Source: Gemmatimonadota bacterium (GTDB lineage: Bacteria > Gemmatimonadota > Gemmatimonadetes > Longimicrobiales > Gaopeijiaceae). From it: a DNA stretch of 64,000 nucleotides. The DNA lies in assembly GCA_016873995.1 (NCBI GenBank), contig VGVR01000016.1, forward strand, positions 1-64,000. Direction: 5' to 3'. Below, in pieces: positions 52,030-61,023 of this stretch (position 1 is the first letter of the stretch; the number at the start of each line of letters is the position of its first letter). A program made the position numbers and the translations under genes. The notes beneath the pieces were generated by a model. The model searched no databases. It was not told the origin of the DNA and saw nothing but the letters and a program-made list of their open reading frames with translations.

Positions 52030-53601
52030 GTGTCCGAAGCCTGGGCGCGAGCCCTGATCACGATCGGTCTCGGTGCGCTCGCCGGCGGCATCACCAACCA
52101 GATCGCGATCTGGATGCTCTTCCACCCGTACTCGCCACCCAAGCTCTTCGGGCGGTGGCGGCTCCGCTTCCTCCAAGGGGCCATCCCCAAGAACCAGCCG
52201 CGGCTCGCAGCGGCGATCGGCAGGACCGTCGGCAATCGACTCCTCACCCACGAGGACCTGACCGGTACGTTCGCCGAACAGGGGTTCCGCAGCGCGTTCG
52301 ACGAGCGCTTGGCGCACGTCATCGACGAGATACTGAACCGGGAGCGCGGATCGCTCCGCTCGATGATCCCGCCAACCCTCGCGGCGGACATCGACGCCCT
52401 CGTCGAGGAAGCACTCGAACGCGGCCTCGAGCAGCTCGAGGCGTACCTCGCCTCGGAGCGCTTCGAGGAGGCAGTTCTCCGCCGCACCGACGACCTCGTG
52501 CAAGCCGTATCGGACGAGTCCATCGCCGGCGTGCTCACGCCGACGCGCGGCGCCGCGATGGAAGCGATGGTCGAGGACTGGTTCAAGAACGCGGTCGAGA
52601 GCGGGGACTTCACCGCCGCCGTGGACGACTACATCGATCGCGCGGCGACCAAGCTGCTCAGCCCGGGCCGGACCTTCGAGGAGATCTTGCCGCTCGGCCT
52701 GGTGGGCTCCGTCGAGAAGGCCATCGCCAGCTACCTGCCACTCGCGGCAGAGCGGCTCGGTGGATTACTCGAGGATCCGCGCGCCCGGGCACGCTTCGAG
52801 GAGATGTTGCACGAGCTCATGCATCGCCTCCTCGGGGACCTCAAGTTCCACCAGCGAGTGGTCGCGCGCCTGGTGATGACGGAGGACACCGTCGACAAGG
52901 TGCTCGACACCATCGAAGCCGAGGGCGCTGAGCGTCTATCGGAGATCCTGCGCGACCCGGCGGTTCAGGAGGCGATGGCACGGGGTGTGAACACGGCGAT
53001 CGTCGACTTCCTCCGGCGCCCCGTGGCCAGCGTGCTCGGGCAGTCTCAGGACCCCAACGTCGTCGAGACCAAGAGGACGCTCTCGGGTTGGGTGATCGGG
53101 ATGGCGCGCGACCCCGCGACGCGCGAGTTCCTCGTCGAGAAGCTCCACCGTGGGCTCGAGCGGGCCGGAGCCAAGACCTGGGGGGAGCTACTCGAGCGTA
53201 TGCCGCGCGAGCGTATCGCCGAGGCCCTCGTCGCCGCCGCGCGGAGCGAGTCGGTGCGCGATGCCCTGCACGCCGGCGCGCGGCGGCTGGCCACGCGCAT
53301 CCTCGACCGCCCCATCGGCACGCCTGCGCGTTGGCTGCCGGACGACGGCCCGGCGCGCATCGAGGCGGCGCTCGGCGACCCCATCTGGGAATGGATGCAG
53401 ACGCAGGTGCCCGCGGTCGTCGAGCGGATCGACGTAGCGCGCCGCGTCGAGGAGAAGGTCATCCACTTTCCCACCGCGAAGATGGAGGAGATCGTGCGCC
53501 GCGTGACCGACCGCGAGCTCACGCTGATCGTGCGGTTGGGCTACCTGCTGGGCGCCATGATCGGTCTGGCCACCGTGGGCGTGCAGGTGCTGTTCGAGTG
53601 A
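52030..53601 (+). CDS. DUF445 membrane protein
   Basis: A 523-aa protein in the DUF445 family. It starts with a helix ALITIGLGALAGGITNQIAI followed by WMLFHPYSPPKLFG and ends with a second helix (LIVRLGYLLGAMIGLATVGV), with a long charged helical middle. The N-terminal GxxTNxxAxWMLFxP is the family signature. Members are envelope-associated and uncharacterised. The GTG start is three bases after the upstream stop. Confidence 0.85.
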   Translation: MSEAWARALITIGLGALAGGITNQIAIWMLFHPYSPPKLFGRWRLRFLQGAIPKNQPRLAAAIGRTVGNRLLTHEDLTGTFAEQGFRSAFDERLAHVIDEILNRERGSLRSMIPPTLAADIDALVEEALERGLEQLEAYLASERFEEAVLRRTDDLVQAVSDESIAGVLTPTRGAAMEAMVEDWFKNAVESGDFTAAVDDYIDRAATKLLSPGRTFEEILPLGLVGSVEKAIASYLPLAAERLGGLLEDPRARARFEEMLHELMHRLLGDLKFHQRVVARLVMTEDTVDKVLDTIEAEGAERLSEILRDPAVQEAMARGVNTAIVDFLRRPVASVLGQSQDPNVVETKRTLSGWVIGMARDPATREFLVEKLHRGLERAGAKTWGELLERMPRERIAEALVAAARSESVRDALHAGARRLATRILDRPIGTPARWLPDDGPARIEAALGDPIWEWMQTQVPAVVERIDVARRVEEKVIHFPTAKMEEIVRRVTDRELTLIVRLGYLLGAMIGLATVGVQVLFE

Positions 53602-53622
53602 GGGGGGCCCGGCCCCGCGCCC

Positions 53623-53871
53623 CTACCGCTCCTTCCGCGACTCCACCTTGAAGCGCCGGTCTCGGCGCGGCGTGGTCACCTTGGTATTCCGCATAAGCCA
53701 AGCCAGCGGAGTGAACGTGCGGCGTACGGTGCGCGGGGGACCCCCGCCGGCTTCCATGGCCTTCTCGATGTCGTCGGCGCTCTGCGTGTAGCGCCCGGGC
53801 AGGCCGAACCACACTCCCACGATCAGGGCGACGAGGGCGGCAGCGATGGTGAGTAGCGCGCCTAGCGACAC
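53623..53871 (-). CDS. Small membrane protein (82 aa)
   Basis: A single N-terminal helix (LLTIAAALVALIVGVWFGL) is followed by a basic, Arg-rich tail. No family recognised. It is convergent to the DUF445 gene and followed upstream by another small membrane protein gene. Confidence 0.5.
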   Translation of the reverse strand: MSLGALLTIAAALVALIVGVWFGLPGRYTQSADDIEKAMEAGGGPPRTVRRTFTPLAWLMRNTKVTTPRRDRRFKVESRKER

Positions 53872-53908
53872 GTCACCTCACCTCACTTCACCGCTTCACT
53901 TCGGCACG

Positions 53909-54058
53909 TCACTTCTGTGTGACGGTCTCCACGACGAGGAGGCCGAGGCCGATGGACAGGATGATCGCGACCGCGTTGGTGCCAATCCCGACCAGGCCGA
54001 CGACCGTCCAGAACACCGCGTGCGTGAAGAGGAATCCGCCGGGTACGAGGTCGCGCAT
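53909..54058 (-). CDS. Small membrane protein (about 49 aa)
   Basis: From the ATG at 54058: a short MRDLVPGGFLFTHAVF stretch, then a hydrophobic helix pair (WTVVGLVGIGTNAVAIILSI; GLGLLVVETVTQ). An earlier in-frame ATG at 54115 is possible. No family recognised; the length is near the limit of confidence. Confidence 0.4.
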   Translation of the reverse strand: MRDLVPGGFLFTHAVFWTVVGLVGIGTNAVAIILSIGLGLLVVETVTQK

Positions 54059-54184
54059 GAGTCGCCGAAGTTGGGGTGGAGTGGACGTCAGGGAGGAATA
54101 TGCCCCGCAGCCCACGGGATGTCACCCCCGGCGAGGCTGTCCCCGGGGTGGGCCGGCCCACCACCCCAGAGCCGGTCGGGCCGC

Positions 54185-54667
54185 TCAGTCCACCGTATCC
54201 GACAGGCCCCCGCTACCCCCCTCGGCGCGCTTGCGCGCTTCCGCCAGGTAGCCGGGCTCGAGACGGAGCAGGTTGCAGATCTTCCGCATGAGGTAGTCCT
54301 CGCGGCCAGCCAGTTTCCCGTCGGCGTAGGCCAGGCCCCACATGATCTCGGCGAGCACCATCTTCTGGCCCACCGAGTAGTTCTCGGCGATGAGGTTGGT
54401 GAACTGCCAGAGGTCTACCGCTTGCTTGCGCTCCTGCTCGGCGAGCGAGAGGAGCTTCTGCGTCTCGGGCGCATCGAGCCCGAACTGGCGTTGGATGGAC
54501 GACTCGAGATGCCGCCGCTCTTCGTCCGTGAACTCGTCGTCGGCGTGCGCCATCTCCATGAGCAGCGCGCAGGCGGCGAGCCTGATGTCCTTGCGCGACG
54601 CGGCCGGTTCGGCTTGGGCCGGGGGAGCCATCGAGGACCGGAAGAAGTTCTTGATCGAATCGAGCAT
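54185..54667 (-). CDS. TerB-like protein
   Basis: A 160-aa all-helical protein with the TerB fold: IRLAACALLMEMAHADDEFT and the acidic EFTDEERRHLE, then EIMWGLAYADGKLAGREDYL. The paired acidic AHADDE/AYADGK motifs are the TerB metal-binding halves. The name comes from tellurite resistance, but most members are uncharacterised. It stands alone here without other Ter genes. Confidence 0.8.
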   Translation of the reverse strand: MLDSIKNFFRSSMAPPAQAEPAASRKDIRLAACALLMEMAHADDEFTDEERRHLESSIQRQFGLDAPETQKLLSLAEQERKQAVDLWQFTNLIAENYSVGQKMVLAEIMWGLAYADGKLAGREDYLMRKICNLLRLEPGYLAEARKRAEGGSGGLSDTVD

Positions 54668-54726
54668 CTGCGCTCCAAGGATGTCGGTCGCGCCAATGTA
54701 GCACGCCGCCGAGCAAATGGCGGCAC

Positions 54727-55284
54727 TCAGAAGTCGACCGATTTGACCTTGGCGATGCCCGCGCGCAGGGGCGCGAAGATGGCAACCACAGTGAGCACGG
54801 CTGCTCCGCTCACGCCGAGGACGAGCGGCGTCGTGCTCACCTCTGCCTCACCACCTTGCAGGCGCGAGTTCAGAAACAGGTAGACAGGCCACGCCTCGAG
54901 GATGATCACGCCGGCCAGGTAGGTGACCGCCGCCATCATGAAGAGGAGGCCGCCGAACGAGGTCGGAATCTCGGCCACGTTCTCGGTCTCGTAGTTCGGG
55001 TAGAGCGCGCCGAACCCGAGTGCGAGCGCCGTCAGAGGGAACGTGACGGCCACCATGGTGATGGTGGTGAGCGTCAGGATGAACGGTGAGGCCTGGAGCA
55101 CGATGTTGGTGACGACGATCAGGGGGAGCGTACCCAATCGACTCAGTCGCTCCTCGAGCTGCTCGCCTGCGGCCACTGCGATGTCGCGCGAGGCAGCGCT
55201 CACCGGAGCCATGTCGGTGCGTACCGGACGCAGCACCCCTTCGACCGCTTGCGCGGCGAGGTCGCCGACGACGACGCGAATCAC
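54727..55284 (-). CDS. Membrane protein, like the C-terminus of ABC-2-type permeases
   Basis: A 185-aa protein with about four helices. The segment LALGFGALYPNYETENVAEI and TSFGGLLFMM is found near the C-terminus of certain long ABC-2-type permeases, which are about 500-550 aa. The N-terminal half expected for that family is missing, so the gene is either a truncated relic retained in frame or a stand-alone short version. The GTG start overlaps the TPR gene stop as GTGA. Confidence 0.55.
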   Translation of the reverse strand: MIRVVVGDLAAQAVEGVLRPVRTDMAPVSAASRDIAVAAGEQLEERLSRLGTLPLIVVTNIVLQASPFILTLTTITMVAVTFPLTALALGFGALYPNYETENVAEIPTSFGGLLFMMAAVTYLAGVIILEAWPVYLFLNSRLQGGEAEVSTTPLVLGVSGAAVLTVVAIFAPLRAGIAKVKSVDF

Positions 55285-56669
55285 CGGCTCTGCAGCCGCC
55301 GCGCCCGGCGATACATCTCGGCAGCCTCCTGGGGCAGGTGCTTGCGGTCGTAGAGCCGGCCCAGCGTGTAGACCGGCCGCGGATCCTCGGGCAGGAGCGT
55401 CGCCGCGCGCTCCAAGGACTGCACCGCCTCGTCGTAGCGGCCCAAACGGTCGAGCGACTCACCGCGGTAGTAGAACCCGGCACCACTCTCTCGGTCGCGC
55501 GCGCATACCCAACGCAGCTCCGTTTCCGCCTGCGCGTACAGGCCTCGGCGGAAGTACAGGACACCGATCGCGAGGCGCACTCGCAGGTCGTCAGCGTCGA
55601 CCTTCTGTGCCCGTCGCAAGGTCGCCTCGGCCTCGTCGTAGCGAGCCAGGGACGTGAGCGTCGAGGCGAGGTTCGTGAGCACCTCGACGTTCTCCGGCTC
55701 GAGTCGCGCGGCGGCCTCGAGGTGGTCCCGCGCCGTATCGTGCTGCTTCAGCTCCTCGAGCAGCACGCCCAGGTTGTTGTGCGCTTTGAGGTTCGATGGA
55801 TTGACGGTGAGGATGCCGAGGTAGAGCTGCACCGCCTCCTGGACGCGGCCCTGCTCCAAGAGTGTGCGAGCCCGCACGAACGGCTCTCCCGCCGAGCGGT
55901 CTTGAGCGGCGGCGTGGTCGCGCGCGGGCGCGTGCGAATCGAACGCAGTCTGCGGCGAGGAAGTGCCACTGCGACGCACGACCGCTCGACGGTCGTCGTG
56001 GTCGCTCGCCGTCCCCGCAGCCGCGGCGGACGTCGCCTTCTCCGGCTTTCCCGCATCCGGTGCGCGCGGGGGATGCCGGCGCGTGCGCTGAGGCAGATCC
56101 AGTGTCCGGGAACGTGGGATATCCGCGATCCCCGGCGAAGCCGCCGGCGTCGTCGGGACGACGGACTCTGGACGTGGAGTGACCGGCGCGGGTGAGCCCC
56201 CTGACAATGATCGAGCGGCCCCGGGCGCTGGAGCCGGCGCGGTGACAACGGGTCTTGGCGGGTCGGGCTCGGTGGCGACCGGCGACTCCGTTCGTCGCGG
56301 TTGAGGTGCCGGCGGCTCAGGCTTGGCGGCCAAAGATGCGGCTGGCTCAGGCTGGGTAGCGACGGATGCGGCTGGCTCAGGCTGGGTAGCCACGGATGCG
56401 GCTGGCTCAGGCCGGGTAGCCAGAGATGCGGCCGGCTCAAGTCGGGTAGCCACGGGTGCGGCTGGCTCAGGCCGGGTAGCCGCGGATGCGACGGGCTTAG
56501 CCGCTGGGGACCCCGGTCTGGCGGTGACGGCTGACGCTGCCGCTGGCGCGGGCAGCTCGAGCGCGGCGCGCGACGTCGCCACCGGGGCGGGCGGCCCCGG
56601 CTCGCTGAGCAGCTCGACCTGGATGGACTCTGCCAGCTGCGCCCTCTTCCTCCGTCGCCGCCTGCCCAT
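55281..56669 (-). CDS. TPR protein with Pro/Ala-rich disordered region
   Basis: A 462-aa protein. Residues 1-15 are basic (MGRRRRRKRAQ), about 20-260 are low-complexity Ala/Pro/Thr/Glu with tandem decapeptides (PEPAASVATQ), and about 265-460 form five TPR units (EQGRVQEAVQLYLGILTVNP; NLKAHNNLGVLLEELKQHDT and on). TPRs bind other proteins. The start ATG overlaps the CutA stop by one base. Confidence 0.8.
   Translation of the reverse strand: MGRRRRRKRAQLAESIQVELLSEPGPPAPVATSRAALELPAPAAASAVTARPGSPAAKPVASAATRPEPAAPVATRLEPAASLATRPEPAASVATQPEPAASVATQPEPAASLAAKPEPPAPQPRRTESPVATEPDPPRPVVTAPAPAPGAARSLSGGSPAPVTPRPESVVPTTPAASPGIADIPRSRTLDLPQRTRRHPPRAPDAGKPEKATSAAAAGTASDHDDRRAVVRRSGTSSPQTAFDSHAPARDHAAAQDRSAGEPFVRARTLLEQGRVQEAVQLYLGILTVNPSNLKAHNNLGVLLEELKQHDTARDHLEAAARLEPENVEVLTNLASTLTSLARYDEAEATLRRAQKVDADDLRVRLAIGVLYFRRGLYAQAETELRWVCARDRESGAGFYYRGESLDRLGRYDEAVQSLERAATLLPEDPRPVYTLGRLYDRKHLPQEAAEMYRRARRLQSR
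56320..56500. repeat. 30-bp tandem repeats in the TPR gene
   Basis: About five to six head-to-tail copies of a 30-base unit encoding PEPAAS(V/L)AT(Q/R), differing at a few bases. The period is in frame, so copy number can change the length of the disordered region without breaking the protein. Confidence 0.8.
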
Positions 56670-57010
56670 CAGGAATCCTCGCCGACCTCGGCGCGAACCC
56701 AGTCCAGGTAGGGCTCGTGTCCCGCGCACACGTCCAGCGCGATGACCTCGGGCACGTCGTAGGGGTGCACCTCGACGATGCGACGCCGCAGGGCCTCGAG
56801 CGCGTCCGACGTGGTCTTGACCAACACGAGAACTTCCGACTCTCGCGACACCGCACCCTGCCACCTGAAGACCGAGCGAACGCCCGGCACGACGTTCGCG
56901 CAGGCAGCGAGGCGTTCCGCCACGAGCGTCTCCCCGATGCGCTCCGCCACCTCCATGTTCGGCGCGGTGGTGAGCACAGCGACCACGCCGGAGCCGCTCG
57001 CGGGGCTCAT
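56669..57010 (-). CDS. cutA: Divalent-ion tolerance protein CutA
   Basis: A 113-aa trimeric ferredoxin-like protein: VAVLTTAPNMEVAERIGETL, CANVVPGVRSVFRWQGAVSR, and the C-terminal VHPYDVPEVIALDV with the family HPY...P pattern. It was named for copper tolerance; its real role is not settled. The start overlaps the acyl-CoA synthetase stop as ATGA. Confidence 0.92.
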   Translation of the reverse strand: MSPASGSGVVAVLTTAPNMEVAERIGETLVAERLAACANVVPGVRSVFRWQGAVSRESEVLVLVKTTSDALEALRRRIVEVHPYDVPEVIALDVCAGHEPYLDWVRAEVGEDS

Positions 57011-58848
57011 TGGGTGGCGTCCGCCGCCTCGCCCGCGTACAGCCCGTCGATGAGCGCGGCGAGCCTCTCCTGCACCTCGCGGCGCTTCACCTTCAAGCTC
57101 GGGGTGAGGAAGCCGTTCTCGACGGTCAGGTCATGGGGGACGAGCGCAATCTTCTTCGGCCTCTCGAACGGTGCGATGTCGTCGAGCGTGGGGAGGATTG
57201 CACCTTCGACGTAAGCGACGACGCGTGGATTCGCGACCAGTTGCTCGCGGGTGGAGAACGGGATCCCCTGCTCCTTCGCCCACGCTTCCAGCGCCGGGAA
57301 CGTCGGCACGACGAGCAGGCTGCAGTACCTGCGCTTGTCGCCGATCATGACGACCTGCTCGACGAGCGGATGCGTCTTCAGGCGGTTCTCGATCGGCTGG
57401 GGCGCGGTGTTCTTACCGCCGGCCGTCACGATGATGTCCTTCTTGCGGTCGGTGATGGCGAGGAAGCCGTCCTGATCGATGACGCCGATGTCGCCGGTGG
57501 CGAACCATCCATCCTTGTCGATGCACTCGGCGGTCGCCTGCGGGCGATTGAAGTATCCCTTCATGACCTGCGGACCCCGCACGAGGATCTCGCCGTCCGC
57601 CGCGATGCGGATCTGAGTGCCCGGGACCGGCTTCCCCACGGTGCCGATGCGGAAGTCCTCGAACGTGTTCACGTTGGTGACCGGGCTCGTCTCGGAGAGG
57701 CCATACCCCTCCAGCACGGGGAGTCCGATCGAGTAGAAGAATCGGTTGAGGGTCGGCGAGAGCGGCCCTCCCCCGCTCACGAAGAAACGGATGCGCCCGC
57801 CCACGGCCCGCTTGACCTTCGCGAACACGATCCGATCGGCGATCGAGTATTGCAGCGCCAGCACGCCCCGCGGCTGTCCGCCCGCGAGTCGGAGGTCGGC
57901 GACACGGTCGGCTACCCGCACCGCCCAGCCGACGAGCACCTTCTTGAGGCCCCGCGCCTGCATCACCCCGTTGTAGATCTTCTCGTAGACCCGGGGCACG
58001 GACACCACGAGCGTCGGCCGTACGATCTTCATGTCGGCCACCACGGTGTCGACGGCGCGCGGATAGTCGATCTCGCACCCCACCCAGTAGAGGAGGTAGT
58101 CGACCATCCTCTGTAGGATGTGCGAGAGCGGCAGGAAGCTGAGCGTGCTGTCGGTCGGGCCGATGGGGAAGCAGCCCGCGCTGGCACGCACGTTGGACGC
58201 CACGTTGTTGTGGGTGAGCATGACGCCTTTCGGCTCGCCTGTCGTCCCAGACGTATAGAGCAACGTCGCCACGTCGCCCGGCTTCGCCAGCAGCGCCGCC
58301 TTGCGGAAGTCAGCATCCGACGTGGCATCCGCACGGTCCTTACCCGCTGCCAGAAAGTCGTGCCACGACGTGACGGCCCCTGCCGTACTCCGGGCGCCGT
58401 CGAAACAAACCACCTCGATCTGCAAGCCCCGTTCACGCGCGGCCGCGACCGCCTTCTCCGCCTGATCGTTCGTGGACGCGAAAACGATCTTGGCGCCCGA
58501 GTCCTGCAGCAGGTACCCGACCTGTGGTGCCAGCAAGGTGGCGTAGATCGGGACGTCGAGCACTCCGGCGCACAAGCACCCGTAATCGGTGAGCGCCCAC
58601 TCGGGGCGGTTCTCCGACAGGATGGCCACGCGATCGCCACGCTGGACGCCGCGAGCGGTCAGGCTCGCGGCAACACCCTTCACGAGCCGCAGGGTCTCGG
58701 CGTGCGTGACGGAATCGATCTCCGTCTCCGAGCGCACGCGGCGGAACGCGACCTTGTCGCCGAACCGATCGATGGCATCGAAGAAGAGCTCGACGAGCGT
58801 GGACTCGGGGACCGGCGTGTCGTTCGACGCGTAGGTGAGGTTGGGCAC
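57007..58848 (-). CDS. Long-chain acyl-CoA synthetase (AMP-forming)
   Basis: A 613-aa adenylate-forming enzyme that activates fatty acids. The phosphate loop is LLYTSGTTGEPKGVML, the second core motif LEGYGLSETSPVTN, and the hinge GWFATGDIGVIDQDGFLAI with the later KKDIIVTAGGKN. The long-chain group insert SFLPLSHILQRM is present. The start is GTG at 58848. It probably supplies acyl-CoA to the beta-oxidation-type genes elsewhere, such as the dehydrogenase at 20.5 kb. Confidence 0.92.
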   Translation of the reverse strand: MPNLTYASNDTPVPESTLVELFFDAIDRFGDKVAFRRVRSETEIDSVTHAETLRLVKGVAASLTARGVQRGDRVAILSENRPEWALTDYGCLCAGVLDVPIYATLLAPQVGYLLQDSGAKIVFASTNDQAEKAVAAARERGLQIEVVCFDGARSTAGAVTSWHDFLAAGKDRADATSDADFRKAALLAKPGDVATLLYTSGTTGEPKGVMLTHNNVASNVRASAGCFPIGPTDSTLSFLPLSHILQRMVDYLLYWVGCEIDYPRAVDTVVADMKIVRPTLVVSVPRVYEKIYNGVMQARGLKKVLVGWAVRVADRVADLRLAGGQPRGVLALQYSIADRIVFAKVKRAVGGRIRFFVSGGGPLSPTLNRFFYSIGLPVLEGYGLSETSPVTNVNTFEDFRIGTVGKPVPGTQIRIAADGEILVRGPQVMKGYFNRPQATAECIDKDGWFATGDIGVIDQDGFLAITDRKKDIIVTAGGKNTAPQPIENRLKTHPLVEQVVMIGDKRRYCSLLVVPTFPALEAWAKEQGIPFSTREQLVANPRVVAYVEGAILPTLDDIAPFERPKKIALVPHDLTVENGFLTPSLKVKRREVQERLAALIDGLYAGEAADATQ

Positions 58849-58871
58849 GGTCCGGATTCCTCGGCGACCCG

Positions 58872-59294
58872 CTAGACGCGTCGAACGCGGATGTAGATCT
58901 CGATGGCGGGATCGAGCGAGTGCAGCACGCTGCAGTACTTCTCCCGCGAGAGATCGATAGCGTGCTGAAGCTTCTTCTCGTGCTCCTCGGTCGGTCCGCG
59001 GACTTCGTACGTGAGCCGAATGCGCACGAACTTCCGCGGCGGGGTCTCGGCCCGCTCGCCCTCGGCGTTGACCTCGATCGACTCCACCGGGACCCGCGAC
59101 TTCTCCAGGATCATCTTCACGTCGACCGCCATGCACCCGGCCAACCCGAACAGGAGGTGATGCGTGGACGAAAGGCCCTGCTTGCCATCGCTGTCGAGGG
59201 TCGCCACGGGTCCGCCGTCCGGGCCGCCGCGAAACACGAGGCCCTCGCCGGTCCAACGCAAACGCACCTGACGGATATTCGAAGGGTCGGTCAT
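58872..59294 (-). CDS. OsmC-family peroxiredoxin-like protein
   Basis: A 140-aa protein. The two reactive cysteines are in LFGLAGCMAVDVKM and EKYCSVLHSLDP, the usual OsmC/Ohr spacing. It reduces organic or fatty acid hydroperoxides with thiols. It overlaps the small TPR gene by ATGA and lies 23 bp before the acyl-CoA synthetase gene, which suggests lipid-peroxide defence linked to lipid activation (inference). Confidence 0.88.
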   Translation of the reverse strand: MTDPSNIRQVRLRWTGEGLVFRGGPDGGPVATLDSDGKQGLSSTHHLLFGLAGCMAVDVKMILEKSRVPVESIEVNAEGERAETPPRKFVRIRLTYEVRGPTEEHEKKLQHAIDLSREKYCSVLHSLDPAIEIYIRVRRV

Positions 59295-59731
59295 GACGGA
59301 GGGTCGTAGGGTGCGTCGTGGATGTCGCCGCGCAGCTTCGCCAGCGTTTCGCGGGCGTGGTCGACGTGCGCTCCGGCGCCGCCGTCTCGAGGAGCGTGCG
59401 CGAGGAACGACTCGAGATGGGGGATCGACTCTTCGGGCCGTTCTCCGCGCAGCAGGATGAACGCAAGGCCGTAGTGCGCACCGGCCGCCTCTGGGTCTTT
59501 CTGCAGCACGTGCCGGTAGGTTTTGGCAGCCTCTTCGGTCATGCCGATGCGCGTGTAGCACATCGCGATCTCTTGCAGCACGACCACGTCGCCCGGTGAA
59601 GCCTTGAGTGCGAGCCGGAACGAGGTCAGCGCCTCGTGGAACTTACCGGCCGTGAACAGCTCCTTGCCCTCCTCGTAATAGTCGATGGGCCTCGGGCCGT
59701 CGCTGCCGAGTAGCTTCTTCCAGAACGCCAT
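59291..59731 (-). CDS. Small TPR protein
   Basis: A 146-aa protein with three TPR-like units (EEGKELFTAGKFHEALTSFR; VLQEIAMCYTRIGMTEEAAK; GAHYGLAFILLRGERPEESI). It starts MAFWKKLLG. No membrane segment. Coupled to the OsmC-like gene by ATGA overlap; a scaffold role is likely. Confidence 0.78.
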   Translation of the reverse strand: MAFWKKLLGSDGPRPIDYYEEGKELFTAGKFHEALTSFRLALKASPGDVVVLQEIAMCYTRIGMTEEAAKTYRHVLQKDPEAAGAHYGLAFILLRGERPEESIPHLESFLAHAPRDGGAGAHVDHARETLAKLRGDIHDAPYDPPS

Positions 59732-59879
59732 TCGATCAGGGGCCTCGCAGGTCGCCGAAGTCGCGCCGTCGCGGGCCGACCCGGCGTCGGCCCTCCGCAC
59801 CGTGGAGATCGTGAACAGGTGCGCGCGAGCGGTTTCGCGCGCCCGCCAAGGTAGACGGACGAACCGGCCGCAGCAACGC

Positions 59880-60548
59880 TCAACTCCTTGCGGCGACGAT
59901 GGTTTCCGGATCGGACGCGAGCACGCGGAGCCCCGCCTCTTCGAGCCACTCGCGACCACCCTCCGGGGGCCTGGCGAGGACCACCCTGGCGCGGGGGGCC
60001 GTCACGCGCGCGGCCTCCCGAATCCACTCCTCACCAAGGCACCCGTCGACCACCACACCGCGAAGTGCGCCGCTGAAGAACGGTAGCCCCGGGGAGGAGA
60101 CGAGACGGCTCACCCGCTCCGCGTCCGGCCAACCTGCGAGGTCGGCGTCGATGGCCGCGACGTACATCTCGGGGAGTGCTCGTGCGACGTGGCGAGCGGC
60201 TCTCGCCGGCTGTCCCACCAGTGCGAGCGTGCCGGGGCCGCCCACGATTCCGAGCAGCGCGAGCAGCTTCGTGGCCGCGTCCACTTCGCCTTGGTGCACC
60301 CGGTCAGCAGCAAGCGTACCGGCGATCGGGCCGGCAGGCGAGCCGGCCAGCCCGGCGGGAAGCGCCTCACGAGGAGCCGCGCGCAGGTCCGCGAAGCCAC
60401 CTGCGATGGGGTAGTCGTCGCGACAGTTGGGACACCCTAGCCGCCCTTCGTGGACGACGCGGTTCTCCAAGCGGTCGGCCAGCAGCACGAGACCGAACGT
60501 GGGCCCACACTGCGGACAGGTGAGGCGGTCGGTGAGGAGGATGTGCAC
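59880..60548 (-). CDS. Zinc-ribbon protein with a methyltransferase-like domain
   Basis: A 222-aa protein. The N-terminus has two Cys pairs (CPQC and CPNC), a Trm112-like zinc ribbon. The rest looks like a degenerate class I methyltransferase fold (TLALVGQPARAARHVARALP; MYVAAIDADLAGWPDA; ARVVLARPPEGGREWLEEAG) without a clear SAM glycine motif. The GTG at 60548 follows the QueD-like gene by 19 bp, so it may be the last gene of the pterin operon. Its job there is unknown. Confidence 0.65.
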   Translation of the reverse strand: MHILLTDRLTCPQCGPTFGLVLLADRLENRVVHEGRLGCPNCRDDYPIAGGFADLRAAPREALPAGLAGSPAGPIAGTLAADRVHQGEVDAATKLLALLGIVGGPGTLALVGQPARAARHVARALPEMYVAAIDADLAGWPDAERVSRLVSSPGLPFFSGALRGVVVDGCLGEEWIREAARVTAPRARVVLARPPEGGREWLEEAGLRVLASDPETIVAARS

Positions 60549-60567
60549 CGGGGTGGGCCGGCTCGCC

Positions 60568-61023
60568 TCAGCGCCGCCCTCGGCGAGGCGGGCGCTTCAT
60601 GCCGGAAGGAGCGCCTTTCTTGCGAGGCTGCGGGGCCTCGACTGGGCCGTACTGCGCCCACTGCGTGGGCGACTCCCACACCCGCGCGTACACGAGCCCG
60701 GACGCGGCCGGCTCCGGCAGCGACCGCTGCAGCTCCTCGAAGAAGTAGCGCGCCTGGTTCTCCGCGCTCGTCTCGACGTCGGCGAACTGCGGGAGCTCGT
60801 TCAGGTTCTCGTGGTCCAGGCCGTCTGCGAGCGACTTGAGCGCCGCCTTCAGGTCCGCGAAGTCGAACGCGATGCCCGACTCGTCGAGCTCGGTCAGCTG
60901 CACGGCGGCTTCGACGACGTAGCGGTGCCCGTGCAGCTTCGCGCACTTCCCTTGGTAGTTGCGGAGGAAATGCGCGGCGTCGTAGTGCGCCTGGGCGCTG
61001 ACCGTGAATGCGTAGCGGGTCAT
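60568..61023 (-). CDS. queD: QueD-type 6-carboxytetrahydropterin synthase
   Basis: Converts dihydroneopterin triphosphate to 6-carboxy-tetrahydropterin, the second step to queuosine. A 151-aa T-fold enzyme. Zinc ligands are His18, His31 and His33 (KCAKLHGHRY), the catalytic cysteine is Cys27, and the Asp70-His71 pair (LDHENLNEL) completes the site, as in E. coli QueD. The tail of about 20 residues is Lys/Arg-rich. The start overlaps the reductase stop as ATGA. Its substrate is the product of the cyclohydrolase made by the same operon. Confidence 0.9.
   Translation of the reverse strand: MTRYAFTVSAQAHYDAAHFLRNYQGKCAKLHGHRYVVEAAVQLTELDESGIAFDFADLKAALKSLADGLDHENLNELPQFADVETSAENQARYFFEELQRSLPEPAASGLVYARVWESPTQWAQYGPVEAPQPRKKGAPSGMKRPPRRGRR

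Noticed and set aside
56320-56500. Repeat block considered as a mobile or regulatory repeat
   Set aside because: It is in frame inside the TPR gene and encodes PEPAASVATQ-like decapeptides.
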